From NCBI GenBank assembly GCA_040081465.1, contig JBEBGL010000023.1, positions 1 through 32,825 on the forward strand: a stretch of 32,825 nt of DNA, given 5' to 3'. The stretch is from UBA668 sp040081465 (GTDB lineage: Bacteria > Actinomycetota > Acidimicrobiia > Acidimicrobiales > Ilumatobacteraceae). The stretch's first letter is position 1. Each line of letters opens with the position of its first letter. A program made the position numbers and the translations under genes. A model generated the notes under the pieces. The model saw only the letters and a program-made list of their open reading frames with translations, was not told the origin of the DNA and ran no database searches. This document shows positions 14,083 through 22,129 of this stretch, one piece after another.

Positions 14083-15528
14083 CTAGAAGTCCAGCGCCGA
14101 AAGGTCGGGTATCCACCGCTGAGATCGCCGGACGGCCTCGGCCCATTGCACACGATCAAGCGCGCCCGACGGCTCAACTGTGCGCTCTGGCTGCCAGGCC
14201 TGTGCAATGTCGTCGAATGACCCCCAGACCCCGACCGCCAGCCCCGCGAGGTAGCCAGCGCCGATCGTGGTCGCCTCGGTATGTCGGGATACCTCAACCG
14301 GCTTGCCGCTGGCGTTTGCCAAGGCCTGCACGAAGGTCGGGTTCTGGCTCATGCCTCCGTCGACTCGCAACACCGGTACCGAGTGTCCACCTCCGGCCTC
14401 CGCCGCCGCTACCAGATCGGCACCGCGATGAGCGACACCTTCCAGCACAGCGCGCGTTATATGCGGTCGCCCTGTGCCACGAGTGACTCCCAGCAGTGTG
14501 CCGCGTGCTCCGTAGTCCCAATGCGGCGTACCGAGGCCCATCAGCGCCGGCACGTACACGACACCGTCGGAGGTCTCGCACTGTTGTGCAACTTCGTGAC
14601 TCGCGGTCGCCGACGAGAGAATGCCGAGATCCTCGACGAGCCACTGCACGTTGGTGCCGGCCGACAACATGATGGCCTCGATGCCCCAGGTGCAGCGGCC
14701 TGCGCGGCTCCAGGCCACTATCGGAAAAACTCCTTCGGGCGTGCGGTTGCTAGTGGCCGGTGCGCGGTCGTCGGTGCACATATCGAGCATGCCGCCCGTG
14801 CCGAACGTGATCTTGGCTTGCCCGGGTCGCACACAACTCTGGCCGACAAGGCTTGCTTGCTGATCGCCAACCAGCGCGGCGAGCGGCGGGGAACCCGGAA
14901 GCGCCGATGCGTCGCCGAACACACCCGACGTATCAACCAGCGACGGCAACATGCCGACCGGAATGTTCAGCGCTTCGCACGCGCTGGTCGACCACGCCGA
15001 CGCGTCCGGACGCAGCAAGCCTGTGACCGCTGCGTTGGAATGATCGGTCACGTGCACGCTGCCCTTACTGAGCACCCATGCGATCCAGCTGTCGACGGTG
15101 CCGAAGCACAGGTCACGCGCGCGATCAGGATCGTGCTGATTCAGAATCCACGCGATCTTGGTGGCCGATTGGTTTGGCGCGAGATGTAGACCATGATCGG
15201 ACTTCGCCGTGATGCAATCGAACACCGTGCGTAGGTCTTGCCAGCCAAGACCCGGGCCGATCACTTCGCTCGTCGCCCGATCCCACACGACGGTGCTGGC
15301 GCGCTGCGCTGTGATGCCAACGCCGAGCACCGGCCCACCGTCGGCGAGCGCGGCGTGCGCGACTTCCAGCACCGCAGTCGCCATGCCCGCGGCGTCGAAC
15401 TCGACAAGACCGGGGAACGGTGACGAAGGAGGAAATTGAACGTGATGTAACGCGTCGACTTCACCATCCGGTTTTACGACCGCCGCGCGCAGACCCGAAG
15501 TGCCGACGTCGATAACGAGAATGCTCAC
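14083..15528 (-). CDS. glpK: Glycerol-kinase-like FGGY carbohydrate kinase
   Basis: From GTG 15528, preceded by GGAGG and overlapping the previous TGA, the protein is 481 aa. The ASKHA phosphate-binding loop I-D-V-G-T-S-G-L-R opens it. Further landmarks are G-I-T-A-Q-R, W-Q-D-L-R-T, G-D-Q-Q-A-S-L-V-G-Q, F-G-T-G-G-M, a V-Q-W-L-V-E-D-L-G segment and the FGGY signature R-V-D-G-G-M-S-Q-N near the end. G-D-Q-Q and V-Q-W-L are features of glycerol kinases. The reaction would be glycerol + ATP to sn-glycerol-3-phosphate, feeding GlpD encoded three genes upstream. It is a little short and divergent (W-Q-D-L for W-Q-D-R), and a second GlpK-like gene lies at the right edge of the window, so another polyol could be its substrate. 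Confidence 0.75.
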   Translation of the reverse strand: MSILVIDVGTSGLRAAVVKPDGEVDALHHVQFPPSSPFPGLVEFDAAGMATAVLEVAHAALADGGPVLGVGITAQRASTVVWDRATSEVIGPGLGWQDLRTVFDCITAKSDHGLHLAPNQSATKIAWILNQHDPDRARDLCFGTVDSWIAWVLSKGSVHVTDHSNAAVTGLLRPDASAWSTSACEALNIPVGMLPSLVDTSGVFGDASALPGSPPLAALVGDQQASLVGQSCVRPGQAKITFGTGGMLDMCTDDRAPATSNRTPEGVFPIVAWSRAGRCTWGIEAIMLSAGTNVQWLVEDLGILSSATASHEVAQQCETSDGVVYVPALMGLGTPHWDYGARGTLLGVTRGTGRPHITRAVLEGVAHRGADLVAAAEAGGGHSVPVLRVDGGMSQNPTFVQALANASGKPVEVSRHTEATTIGAGYLAGLAVGVWGSFDDIAQAWQPERTVEPSGALDRVQWAEAVRRSQRWIPDLSALDF

Positions 15529-15956
15529 TGTGAGCCTCCAGACCCAGACCCTGACCTTGGCGCGAAGCCTTGGCGTTGCAGCTTGCCACCAAGGCCACCG
15601 CCGATCATCCCGGCGAACAATACGACCGTGAACGTGAAGAACAGTCCTAGCCAACTGACATCGCGCCCGCGCGATAGGCGGATGATCGAGAATACGAGTT
15701 GCACCGCGATGTACGTGCCGCCCGCGCACACGAGCCCGTGAATCAGGGGAGTACCGCGGCGTTGCACCCAAGCTGCGACGCCAGCGCCGATGATGAAGCC
15801 CGCCACGGCCCCAAGCCACAGCAAGGCAACAAGCGGGGAGTTGTCATCGTTGCTCGCGAGGATGCTGGACCCGATAGCGCACGGCGCACCGACGACGAGC
15901 GCGATCGCGCCACCCTGGCGCAGCGCGGAGAAATCCAAGTTGCGTTCAGCGTTCAT
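15525..15956 (-). CDS. Small membrane protein of the glycerol operon
   Basis: From ATG 15956, whose ATGA overlaps the flavoprotein's stop, the product is 143 aa. There are four likely membrane helices: about 17-35, 45-68, 75-98 and 105-128. The last ends in a Gly-rich G-M-I-G-G-G-L-G-G-K and a Gly/Ser tail. I do not recognise a family. Its place between the flavoprotein and the kinase, with 4-nt overlaps on both sides, ties it to glycerol or ether-lipid metabolism, perhaps as a membrane partner; that is inference. Confidence 0.65.
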   Translation of the reverse strand: MNAERNLDFSALRQGGAIALVVGAPCAIGSSILASNDDNSPLVALLWLGAVAGFIIGAGVAAWVQRRGTPLIHGLVCAGGTYIAVQLVFSIIRLSRGRDVSWLGLFFTFTVVLFAGMIGGGLGGKLQRQGFAPRSGSGSGGSQ

Positions 15957-17443
15957 GGCCATTGCACATCTCCGAACGGCGTACGGAGACCCATCTTGCC
16001 TGGATTGAGAATCCCGCGTGGATCGAGTGCGTCCTTTAGCGCTTGTAGGACGGGCAGCGCTGATCCCAGTGCCTCCGGAACGAATCGTGATCGACTGAGG
16101 CCAACGCCGTGATGATGCGACAGGTTGCCGCCCGCAGCCAGCACCGCTCGCTGGCCCGCATCCCACAGCGCAATGTAGGTGGACTCGACTTCGTCCGCTG
16201 GCGGTGTGGCCGCAAAGGTGAAGTACAAGCACGCTCCGTCCGCGTAGCTATGCGATAGGTGGCAGGACGCAACGCGCGTATTCGGCACCGCCATCAGCGC
16301 CGCACGTGCCTCATCGAACACGCGAGGCAGTGCCGACCATGGAGCGGCGATCTCGAGTGTGTCGACGACGAAGCCCTTGCGCGTCATCGTCTGCAGCGCA
16401 CTTGTGTCGTTGCGATGATGCATCCACTTCTCGACAAGTTCCGTCGGTAGCGGCTTCGCTGCATGTTTTGCGCACTCGTCAACGACGATCGACATCGTTG
16501 CCGAAACCAAGGCCTCGTCGCCTTCGTCGAGCACTAGAAGCACGCAGTACTTGCCATCGGCACCTTGGCCGCGTTGGCTTTCGATCGCGTCGTACAGGCG
16601 TAACACGGCGGGCGTCGCGCCGCGACGCAGAACCCCTCGGCACGCAGCAATGCCCTGCTCAAAGGTGGCGAATGAGTAAGCGGCTCGCTGTTCGCTAGCG
16701 GGCAATGGGTGCGCCTTCAACCACACCCGCGTCACGATGCCCAGCGTGCCTTCGCTGCCGATGAAGACCTGGTTCAAATCCGGGCCTTGCGCTCCAGCGG
16801 GAAAGCCGCCAGTGCGTACAACGGAGCCGTCGGCGAGTACGACTTCGAGGCCGCTCACCATCTGCTCAATCTTGCCGTAGCGCGTGCTGTATTGCCCGGC
16901 GCCGCGACATGCGACCCAACCGCCAACGGTTGCGATGTCGAAGCTTTGCGGGAAATGTCCGACGCTTAGCCCGTAGTTGCTGCGCAGGTCATCTTCGAAA
17001 TCAGGGCCGAATGTTCCAGCGAGCACCTCAACTATGCCCGACTCGACATCGACCGACACGATGCCCTGCATCGCGGTCATATCCAGAAGCACCCCACCGA
17101 ACACCGGCACCGACGCGGCGAGCACGCCACTGCGGCCGCCAGCGGCTGTCACCGGGACATTCGCCGCGTTACATAAAGCCAACACCGCGGCGACTTGGGC
17201 AGTGTCGGGCGGGCGGGCGATCGCCGCGGCGCGCTGTGGTACGGATCCGGCCAATGCCCAATGCAATGCCAGCGGCCACCAATCCCTGCTCGCTTCCGCG
17301 GTTGCAGCAACGTCGTCGATCGTCGTACACGTCGCAGCCAGTTGCGTGAGGAATCCGTCGGGTAGTGGCGGCGGCGTCGCGAACCGTGTCTCGGTTCCGG
17401 TGAGCTCGATTGGCGCGGTGGGCTGCGTCATCGGTTTGGTCAC
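15953..17443 (-). CDS. FAD-linked oxidase of the alkyldihydroxyacetonephosphate synthase type
   Basis: The product (496 aa) begins at GTG 17443, overlapping the glpD stop; ATG 17431 is an alternative. The PCMH-type FAD domain covers about residues 75-260, with V-T-A-A-G-G-R-S-G, a D-I-A-T-V-G-G-W motif and G-S-E-G-T-L-G-I-V-T. The C-terminal FAD-oxidase domain carries S-H-S-Y-A-D-G-A-C-L-Y-F-T-F and S-H-H-H-G-V-G-L-S-R, the Tyr and His-triad signatures of alkyl-DHAP synthases. In that family the enzyme swaps the acyl group of acyl-DHAP for a fatty alcohol to start ether lipids. Sitting directly after GlpD, which makes DHAP, supports a related substrate, but many bacterial members are simply annotated as FAD-binding oxidoreductases and the reaction is unproven here. 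Confidence 0.8.
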   Translation of the reverse strand: MTKPMTQPTAPIELTGTETRFATPPPLPDGFLTQLAATCTTIDDVAATAEASRDWWPLALHWALAGSVPQRAAAIARPPDTAQVAAVLALCNAANVPVTAAGGRSGVLAASVPVFGGVLLDMTAMQGIVSVDVESGIVEVLAGTFGPDFEDDLRSNYGLSVGHFPQSFDIATVGGWVACRGAGQYSTRYGKIEQMVSGLEVVLADGSVVRTGGFPAGAQGPDLNQVFIGSEGTLGIVTRVWLKAHPLPASEQRAAYSFATFEQGIAACRGVLRRGATPAVLRLYDAIESQRGQGADGKYCVLLVLDEGDEALVSATMSIVVDECAKHAAKPLPTELVEKWMHHRNDTSALQTMTRKGFVVDTLEIAAPWSALPRVFDEARAALMAVPNTRVASCHLSHSYADGACLYFTFAATPPADEVESTYIALWDAGQRAVLAAGGNLSHHHGVGLSRSRFVPEALGSALPVLQALKDALDPRGILNPGKMGLRTPFGDVQWP

Positions 17444-19116
17444 GATGCGCCGGCGGCGGCGGTGATCGGGCTGGCCGCTGATGCGACCTCGGCCGCACAT
17501 TGCGCGGCGAAGAACTCGACCTGCCGCTCGACTTCAGCCGCGTCCCACCCCAGCTCGCCAGCCAACAATGTCGCGACTGCGGGCGCGGCCTGCAGTGCTG
17601 CGTCGCGGTCGATCAACCGGGCGCGTGTACGGCGCGTTAGTACGTCATCCACAGTGCTTGCCATCTCGTGGCGGGCCGCGTAGATGGCCTCGGCTCGCGT
17701 GTATGGCAACCCAGGAACCAGCGGATCGCCGAGTGAAGCATCGCCGTAGATCAGCGCGGTGATCTCGGCGGCAAATCCGCCGTAACGATCTGCGAGGTGC
17801 GCATCGGGTGTACCTGCCGGCTTGTCGGTGAACCCGTCGGCACCCAGCAGCAGAAGTTTGCGAGTGCGGCAGCGGGCACGCATGTCGAGCCGATCGACAA
17901 CGGTGTCGATCGCGTCCTCTGCCATTTCGCGATAGGTGGTCAGTTTGCCGCCGGTCACGGTGACGACGCCGCTCTCGCTGACGCGCACCTTGTGATGGCG
18001 AGACAGGTCGGCGGTTCGTCCCGACGTCGCCGCTTTCACCAGTGGGCGCAGACCAGCCCACACACCGCTGATGTCGGCTTCGGTGATTCCGGTGGTCACA
18101 CTCGCGTTCAATGCGCGCAGCACGTAGTCGATGTCTTCCTTGGTGCACTGCGGATCCACTAATGGTCCGTCGTAGTCGGTGTCGGTGGTCCCCACATACG
18201 TGTGGCGGAATGTGCCATCGGGATACGCAATCCACGGGACCACGAACAAACTGCGCTTGTCCTTTGGCACAGGGATAACGACAGCGACGTCGTTGCGCAC
18301 CTTCGCCCACGGGACGGTGATGTGCACGCCCTTCGCAGGACGGATCGAGTCGGGGTGCGTTCCTTCGTCGAGCGCACGAATGTCGTCGGACCACACACCA
18401 CATGCGTTGACTACGACGCTCGCGCGAATGGGAAAGCGTCTTCCATCGGCTTCGACCAACGCGCCATCGACTTTGCCTGCGTCGGACCCAGTCCCGGACT
18501 TAGTCAGTTCGACGACCGAGCAACGGTTGGCGATCGCGGCTCCGTGCGCCGCGGCCGTGCGCGCGATGGTGACTACAAGCCGCGCGTCGTCAGCGGTGGC
18601 GTCGTAATACAGGTACGCAGACGCGAGGCGATCTTTTGGCATCGTCGGCAGGTGCGCAAACGCCGCGCTCTTGCGTAGCCGCTTATGGAACTTGCCAATC
18701 CGCCAGCCACCAGTGAGGTCGTACATCCACATTGCCGAGCCAAGCGCGCGGGCGATCTTGCGCGAAACGACGCCGTCTTTGGTGAGCACCGGCAGCATGA
18801 ACGGCAGCACCTTGACAAGATGGGGAGCGTTGCTACGCAAACGCTTGCGCTCGCGCAACGCCTGGTAAACCAAACGCGGGTCGTCTTGCAGATAGCGCAA
18901 GCCTCCGTGCACCAGCTTTGAGCTCTTCGAAGAAGTTCCGGCCGCGAAGTCGTCGCGCTCGACGAGTGCGGTGCGCAGACCGCGGCTGGCAGCGTCCAGT
19001 GCCGCACCGACGCCGGTGATGCCGCCACCGATCACGAGCACATCGAACGTCTCGTCCTCCAGCCGGCGGAGCATCTCGCGTCGATCGAAACCGGTGTGGG
19101 ATTGAGCCGCTGGCAT
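17440..19116 (-). CDS. glpD: FAD-dependent glycerol-3-phosphate dehydrogenase
   Basis: The product (558 aa) is full length for GlpD. The FAD-binding Rossmann motif is V-I-G-G-G-I-T-G-V-G-A-A-L-D near residue 27, followed by the family's S-S-K-L-V-H-G-G-L-R-Y-L-Q. Other landmarks are V-V-N-A-C-G-V-W, Y-V-G-T-T-D-T-D-Y and V-T-G-G-K-L-T-T-Y-R. The enzyme oxidises sn-glycerol-3-phosphate to DHAP at the membrane and passes electrons to quinone. It is first in a four-gene operon with the flavoprotein, membrane protein and kinase. The start lies 8 nt after a TAGGAT -10 box with no Shine-Dalgarno, suggesting a leaderless message, and a perfect palindrome upstream is shared with the divergent fur-type gene. 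Confidence 0.95.
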   Translation of the reverse strand: MPAAQSHTGFDRREMLRRLEDETFDVLVIGGGITGVGAALDAASRGLRTALVERDDFAAGTSSKSSKLVHGGLRYLQDDPRLVYQALRERKRLRSNAPHLVKVLPFMLPVLTKDGVVSRKIARALGSAMWMYDLTGGWRIGKFHKRLRKSAAFAHLPTMPKDRLASAYLYYDATADDARLVVTIARTAAAHGAAIANRCSVVELTKSGTGSDAGKVDGALVEADGRRFPIRASVVVNACGVWSDDIRALDEGTHPDSIRPAKGVHITVPWAKVRNDVAVVIPVPKDKRSLFVVPWIAYPDGTFRHTYVGTTDTDYDGPLVDPQCTKEDIDYVLRALNASVTTGITEADISGVWAGLRPLVKAATSGRTADLSRHHKVRVSESGVVTVTGGKLTTYREMAEDAIDTVVDRLDMRARCRTRKLLLLGADGFTDKPAGTPDAHLADRYGGFAAEITALIYGDASLGDPLVPGLPYTRAEAIYAARHEMASTVDDVLTRRTRARLIDRDAALQAAPAVATLLAGELGWDAAEVERQVEFFAAQCAAEVASAASPITAAAGAS

Positions 19117-19124
19117 TGGATTGC

Positions 19125-19130
19125 ATCCTA
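19125..19130 (-). promoter_or_regulatory. Candidate leaderless -10 box of glpD
   Basis: On the minus strand TAGGAT ends 8 nt before the glpD ATG, so transcription would start at or near the start codon. No ribosome-binding sequence lies in the gap. Confidence 0.45.
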
Positions 19131-19147
19131 TTCGGCGACCGACGATC

Positions 19148-19170
19148 TAATCTGCAACGGTTGCAGATTA
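19148..19170. promoter_or_regulatory. Perfect 11-1-11 palindrome, candidate Fur/PerR operator
   Basis: The arms TAATCTGCAAC and GTTGCAGATTA are exact inverse complements around a single G. The site lies between the divergent glpD and fur-type genes, 27 nt before the fur GTG. A possible -35 for fur (TTGCAG, 19161-19166) lies inside the right arm, followed 16-18 nt later by GATACT/TACTGT. Fur-family regulators bind AT-rich dyads of this size (7-1-7 core), and autoregulation is common, so the adjacent regulator is the likely binder. Whether it also controls glpD is open. Confidence 0.6.
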
Positions 19171-19197
19171 GGGGTGCCACCGGATACTGTTCTTCTC

Positions 19198-19662
19198 GTG
19201 CTCGCACCTGCAGAACTGACTCGAGCTTTTCGGGCGCGCGGGCTGAAGGTCACGCCGCAACGACAGCTGTTGTTCACGTTGCTGCACGACAATGAAACGC
19301 ATCCGACGGTTGAGGCACTGTTCGCGACGGCGAGCAAGCTGATGCCTGGCATCTCGCTGCGCACCGTGTATCAAACACTCAACGACCTGGCCGCGATGGG
19401 TGAGTTGCAAGTTCTGCAATCTGCAGGCGGCTCGACGCGTTTCGACCCGAATATGGCCGAGCACCATCACGCACAATGCGATCGCTGCGGCGAACTTCAC
19501 GATGTTTACGTCGACGACATCGATCGACTGCAAGTTAGAAACCTCGACGGCTTTCAAGCCGAGCGCGCTCGCATCGTTTTCGGCGGTCTCTGCGCCGCAT
19601 GTCAATCCAAGTCCAACAAGAAGAAAACAACCGAGAACACAACACTGAAAGACAGGAGATAA
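19198..19662 (+). CDS. Fur-family regulator (PerR/Fur type)
   Basis: From GTG 19198 the product is 154 aa, the normal Fur length. The frame extends upstream to 19096, but that part overlaps glpD and the operator. The winged helix covers residues 5-85: R-A-R-G-L-K-V-T-P-Q-R, then P-T-V-E-A-L-F and I-S-L-R-T-V-Y-Q-T-L-N-D-L. The metal region has A-E-H-H-H-A-Q-C-D-R-C-G and C-A-A-C, giving two CxxC pairs for a structural zinc and His residues for the regulatory metal. The gene is followed 2 nt later by rubrerythrin, so a peroxide-sensing PerR role is likely, though iron-sensing Fur cannot be excluded. The last 20 residues are Lys/Thr/Asn-rich and probably disordered. Confidence 0.88.
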   Translation: MLAPAELTRAFRARGLKVTPQRQLLFTLLHDNETHPTVEALFATASKLMPGISLRTVYQTLNDLAAMGELQVLQSAGGSTRFDPNMAEHHHAQCDRCGELHDVYVDDIDRLQVRNLDGFQAERARIVFGGLCAACQSKSNKKKTTENTTLKDRR

Positions 19663-19664
19663 CA

Positions 19665-20078
19665 ATGGGCCTCAAGGGCACGAAGACTCACGAGAACCTG
19701 AAGGAAGCCTTCGCAGGCGAGAGTCAGGCCAATCGTCGTTACATGTGGTTTGCACAGAAGGCCGATGTCGAGGGCTACCCCGACGCAGCGGCTCTGTTCC
19801 GTTCAGTCGCTGAGGGCGAGACCGGACATGCACACGGTCACCTCGAGTACCTCGCGGAAGTTGGCGACCCCGCCACCGGCGAGCCGATCGGCGACACCGC
19901 CGACAACTTCAAGTCAGCGGTTGCTGGCGAGACCTACGAGTACACGCAGATGTACCCGGGCTTCGCCAAGACGGCTCGCGAGGAAGGCCTCGCCGAGATT
20001 GCCGATTGGTTCGAAACTCTCGCTCGCGCCGAGAAGAGCCACGCCGGCAAGTTCGGGCAGGGACTCGAGTCGCTTTAA
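19665..20078 (+). CDS. Rubrerythrin, single-domain (no rubredoxin part)
   Basis: The product (137 aa) starts at an ATG with a strong AGGAGAT ribosome site. Two half-bundles supply the diiron ligands: A-F-A-G-E19-S-Q-A-N-R-R-Y and E-G-E-T-G-H-A-H-G-H-L in the first, V-A-G-E-T-Y-E-Y and A-R-A-E-K-S-H-A-G-K in the second. The C-terminal rubredoxin CxxC domain of classical rubrerythrin is absent, as in erythrin/sulerythrin forms, so electrons must come from another protein; the Fe-S oxidoreductase encoded next is a natural candidate. Rubrerythrins reduce hydrogen peroxide in the cytoplasm. It lies 2 nt behind the Fur/PerR gene and is probably under its control. Confidence 0.93.
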   Translation: MGLKGTKTHENLKEAFAGESQANRRYMWFAQKADVEGYPDAAALFRSVAEGETGHAHGHLEYLAEVGDPATGEPIGDTADNFKSAVAGETYEYTQMYPGFAKTAREEGLAEIADWFETLARAEKSHAGKFGQGLESL

Positions 20079-20094
20079 GAAGGTTCGTAGATGA

Positions 20095-20138
20095 AGTGGA
20101 GGGGGTTACACCACTATTTTCACCCCCCCCCCTCCACT
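20095..20138 (+). terminator. Long-arm hairpin with a run of ten C
   Basis: AGTGGAGGGGG (20095-20105) pairs exactly with CCCCCTCCACT (20128-20138) across a 22-nt loop. A run of ten C occupies 20123-20132. It lies 16 nt after the rubrerythrin stop, 19 nt before the next ATG, and has no T-tract. It may act as a partial terminator, attenuator or mRNA stabiliser between rubrerythrin and the Fe-S gene. The C-run may also be prone to slippage or sequencing error. Confidence 0.45.
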
Positions 20139-20157
20139 CACTACCTGCTAACTCGCC

Positions 20158-21474
20158 ATGACAATCACCTACGACCCTAAGCATCCGGCCTACTTCGACG
20201 AGGCCGACCTACGCGGCGAAATGACCCGCGTGTTCGACCTATGCCATGGGTGTCGTTTGTGCTTCAAGTTCTGCACGTCATTTCCAACTCTGTTTGAGAT
20301 GATCGATAGCCACGACGACCAAGACGCTGGGCGCCTCACCCCCGCACAACAAGATCAAGTCGTCAGCGAGTGCTTCCAGTGCAAGCTCTGTTACGTCAAC
20401 TGCCCCTATACGCCCGGCATGCACGAGTGGGCGCTCGACTTCCCACGGCTGATGTTGCGCGCCGACGGGATGCGCCACGCCACGAAGCAGGTGTCGCTGC
20501 GCGACCGAATCACCGACGGCGTGCTGGGTCGCACCGACCTGATGGGCAAGGCAGCGACGATGGCAGCACCTCTCGCGAACAAGATGCTTGGTGCCAAGCC
20601 CGGCTCGGTGATTCGCAAAGTGATGGAGAAGGCAACGGGCGTGTCGAGCGTTCGTTTGCTACCGCCCTATGCGCGCCAGCGATTCACCACTTGGTTCAAG
20701 AGTCGACCGAAGGTGCGAATCGCCAAACGGCAGGGCCGCGTCGCCGTCTTCCCAACGTGTCTCGTCGAATACCAAGCGCCAAAGATCGGCCACGACTTGG
20801 TCAAGGTTTACGAACGTAACGGCATCGAGTGCTCGCTGGTCGACGGCGCCACCTGCTGTGGCGCGCCTTGGCTGCACAGTGGCGACGTTGAGAACTTCAC
20901 GAAGGTGGCCACTAAGAACGTCGCGGTTCTTGCCGCCGCCATTCGCAAGGGCAACGACGTCGTCGTGCCGCAGCCGACCTGCGGCTACATCCTGAAGAAG
21001 GATTACATCGACTATGTCGGCGGAGCCGACGCCGAACTTGTCGCCTCTCGCACGTACGACGCCGCTGAGTATCTGATGAACGTTCACAAGGCCGAGGGCA
21101 CAAGCCTTGACACGGAGTTCGGTGGGACAATTCCCGAAACGATCACGTACCACACGCCATGCCATTTGAAGGCGCAAAACATTGGACTGAAGAGTCGCGA
21201 CTTATTGAAGCTGACCGGGGCCAAAGTGAAATTGGTTCAGCAATGCAGCGGTATCGATGGCATGTGGGGTCTACGCGCAGAGAACGAGAGCATCAGCATC
21301 CCGATCGCAGGAAAGCTCGCTGATGAAATTCGCAAGGCGGGCGGCGACGTAGTGGCAGGTGATTGTCATTTGGCCAACACTGCGATCAACGAACAGACCG
21401 GTGCCGAGCCGCTACACCCCCTGCAGTTGGTTGCGCGCGCGTACGGCATTCCAGAAGAAGAAGAGACGCGGTGA
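20158..21474 (+). CDS. Fe-S oxidoreductase with two 4Fe-4S clusters and CCG domains (GlpC/HdrD-like)
   Basis: The product is 438 aa. Two ferredoxin-type motifs lie near the start: C-H-G-C-R-L-C-F-K-F-C and C-F-Q-C-K-L-C-Y-V-N-C, each C-x2-C-x2-C-x3-C. Two CCG-type regions follow: T-C-C-G-A-P-W around residue 238 and T-P-C-H-L-K-A-Q-N later. This is the layout of GlpC and heterodisulfide-reductase subunit D. There is no partner GlpA/GlpB, and the glpD here is the single-subunit aerobic form, so this is unlikely to be a glycerol enzyme. A rubrerythrin, CCG Fe-S protein and DUF3501 trio recurs in other bacteria (from memory), suggesting it carries electrons in peroxide defence. Confidence 0.85.
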   Translation: MTITYDPKHPAYFDEADLRGEMTRVFDLCHGCRLCFKFCTSFPTLFEMIDSHDDQDAGRLTPAQQDQVVSECFQCKLCYVNCPYTPGMHEWALDFPRLMLRADGMRHATKQVSLRDRITDGVLGRTDLMGKAATMAAPLANKMLGAKPGSVIRKVMEKATGVSSVRLLPPYARQRFTTWFKSRPKVRIAKRQGRVAVFPTCLVEYQAPKIGHDLVKVYERNGIECSLVDGATCCGAPWLHSGDVENFTKVATKNVAVLAAAIRKGNDVVVPQPTCGYILKKDYIDYVGGADAELVASRTYDAAEYLMNVHKAEGTSLDTEFGGTIPETITYHTPCHLKAQNIGLKSRDLLKLTGAKVKLVQQCSGIDGMWGLRAENESISIPIAGKLADEIRKAGGDVVAGDCHLANTAINEQTGAEPLHPLQLVARAYGIPEEEETR

Positions 21475-21480
21475 TGGCGC

Positions 21481-22065
21481 GTGCGTAAACTCTCACTCGC
21501 TGATATCGCCGACGCGCGGGCGTACGAACGTGAACGTGATTCGCTGCGCGCAAAGGTGATCGAGCTGAAGCGTGTGAGGCGCGTCGCGGTCGGCACCGTG
21601 GTGTCGGTGATGTTCGAGAGCCGCGAGACCATGCGCTATCAGATTCAAGAGATGGCGCGAGTCGAGCGCACGTTCACCGACGAAGGCATTCAGCAAGAAC
21701 TCGACGTGTACAACCCGCTGGTCCCAGAGCCCGGGCAGCTGTGCGCAACCCTGTTCATTGAGCTGACATCCGATGAGCAGATGCGCGAGTGGTTGCCGAA
21801 GCTGGTGGGTATTGAGAGCTCGGTGTTGTTCCGCCTAGTCGGCGGCGGGTCGGTTCGGGGTGTGGTGCGAGCCGAACACGCCGAACAATTGACCCGTGAT
21901 CACATCACCGCCGCGGTCCATTATCTGACCTTCGAGTTCACCGCTGAACAGGTAAACGGCTTCACGGACGGCGTGCTGCTCGAGATCGACCATCCGGCGT
22001 ACCTCGAGTCGGTGGGCCTGTCAGCCGGGACGGTTGCCGAGCTGCGCACCGACCTGCTGCCCTGA
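21481..22065 (+). CDS. DUF3501 family protein
   Basis: The product (194 aa) starts at GTG 21481, 6 nt after the Fe-S oxidoreductase stop. Recognisable parts are R-K-L-S-L-A-D-I at the start, then F-E-S-R-E-T-M-R-Y-Q-I-Q-E-M-A-R and Y-N-P-L-V-P-E-P-G-Q-L-C-A-T-L-F-I-E-L. The C-terminal half contains H-Y-L-T-F-E-F and I-D-H-P-A-Y. No catalytic residues are known for the family. It recurs downstream of rubrerythrin and CCG-domain Fe-S proteins, so it very likely belongs to the same electron-transfer or peroxide-stress function. Confidence 0.85.
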   Translation: MRKLSLADIADARAYERERDSLRAKVIELKRVRRVAVGTVVSVMFESRETMRYQIQEMARVERTFTDEGIQQELDVYNPLVPEPGQLCATLFIELTSDEQMREWLPKLVGIESSVLFRLVGGGSVRGVVRAEHAEQLTRDHITAAVHYLTFEFTAEQVNGFTDGVLLEIDHPAYLESVGLSAGTVAELRTDLLP

Positions 22066-22129
22066 TCCCGGCGCGAAAAGCGCGCACAAATCGCACATTC
22101 TGGGCTGGCTTTGTCGGCGACCACGAACC

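Noticed and set aside
15529..15819. N-terminal extension of the FGGY kinase frame
   Set aside because: It overlaps the membrane protein gene; GTG 15528 with GGAGG and the phosphate loop right after it is the natural start.
20158..21474. Anaerobic GlpC subunit working with glpD
   Set aside because: No glpA/glpB is present, glpD is the single-subunit form, and the gene sits with rubrerythrin and DUF3501 instead.
22071..22084. GCGC-GAAAA-GCGC hairpin after DUF3501 as a terminator
   Set aside because: The stem is only 4 bp and no T-run follows; too weak to call.
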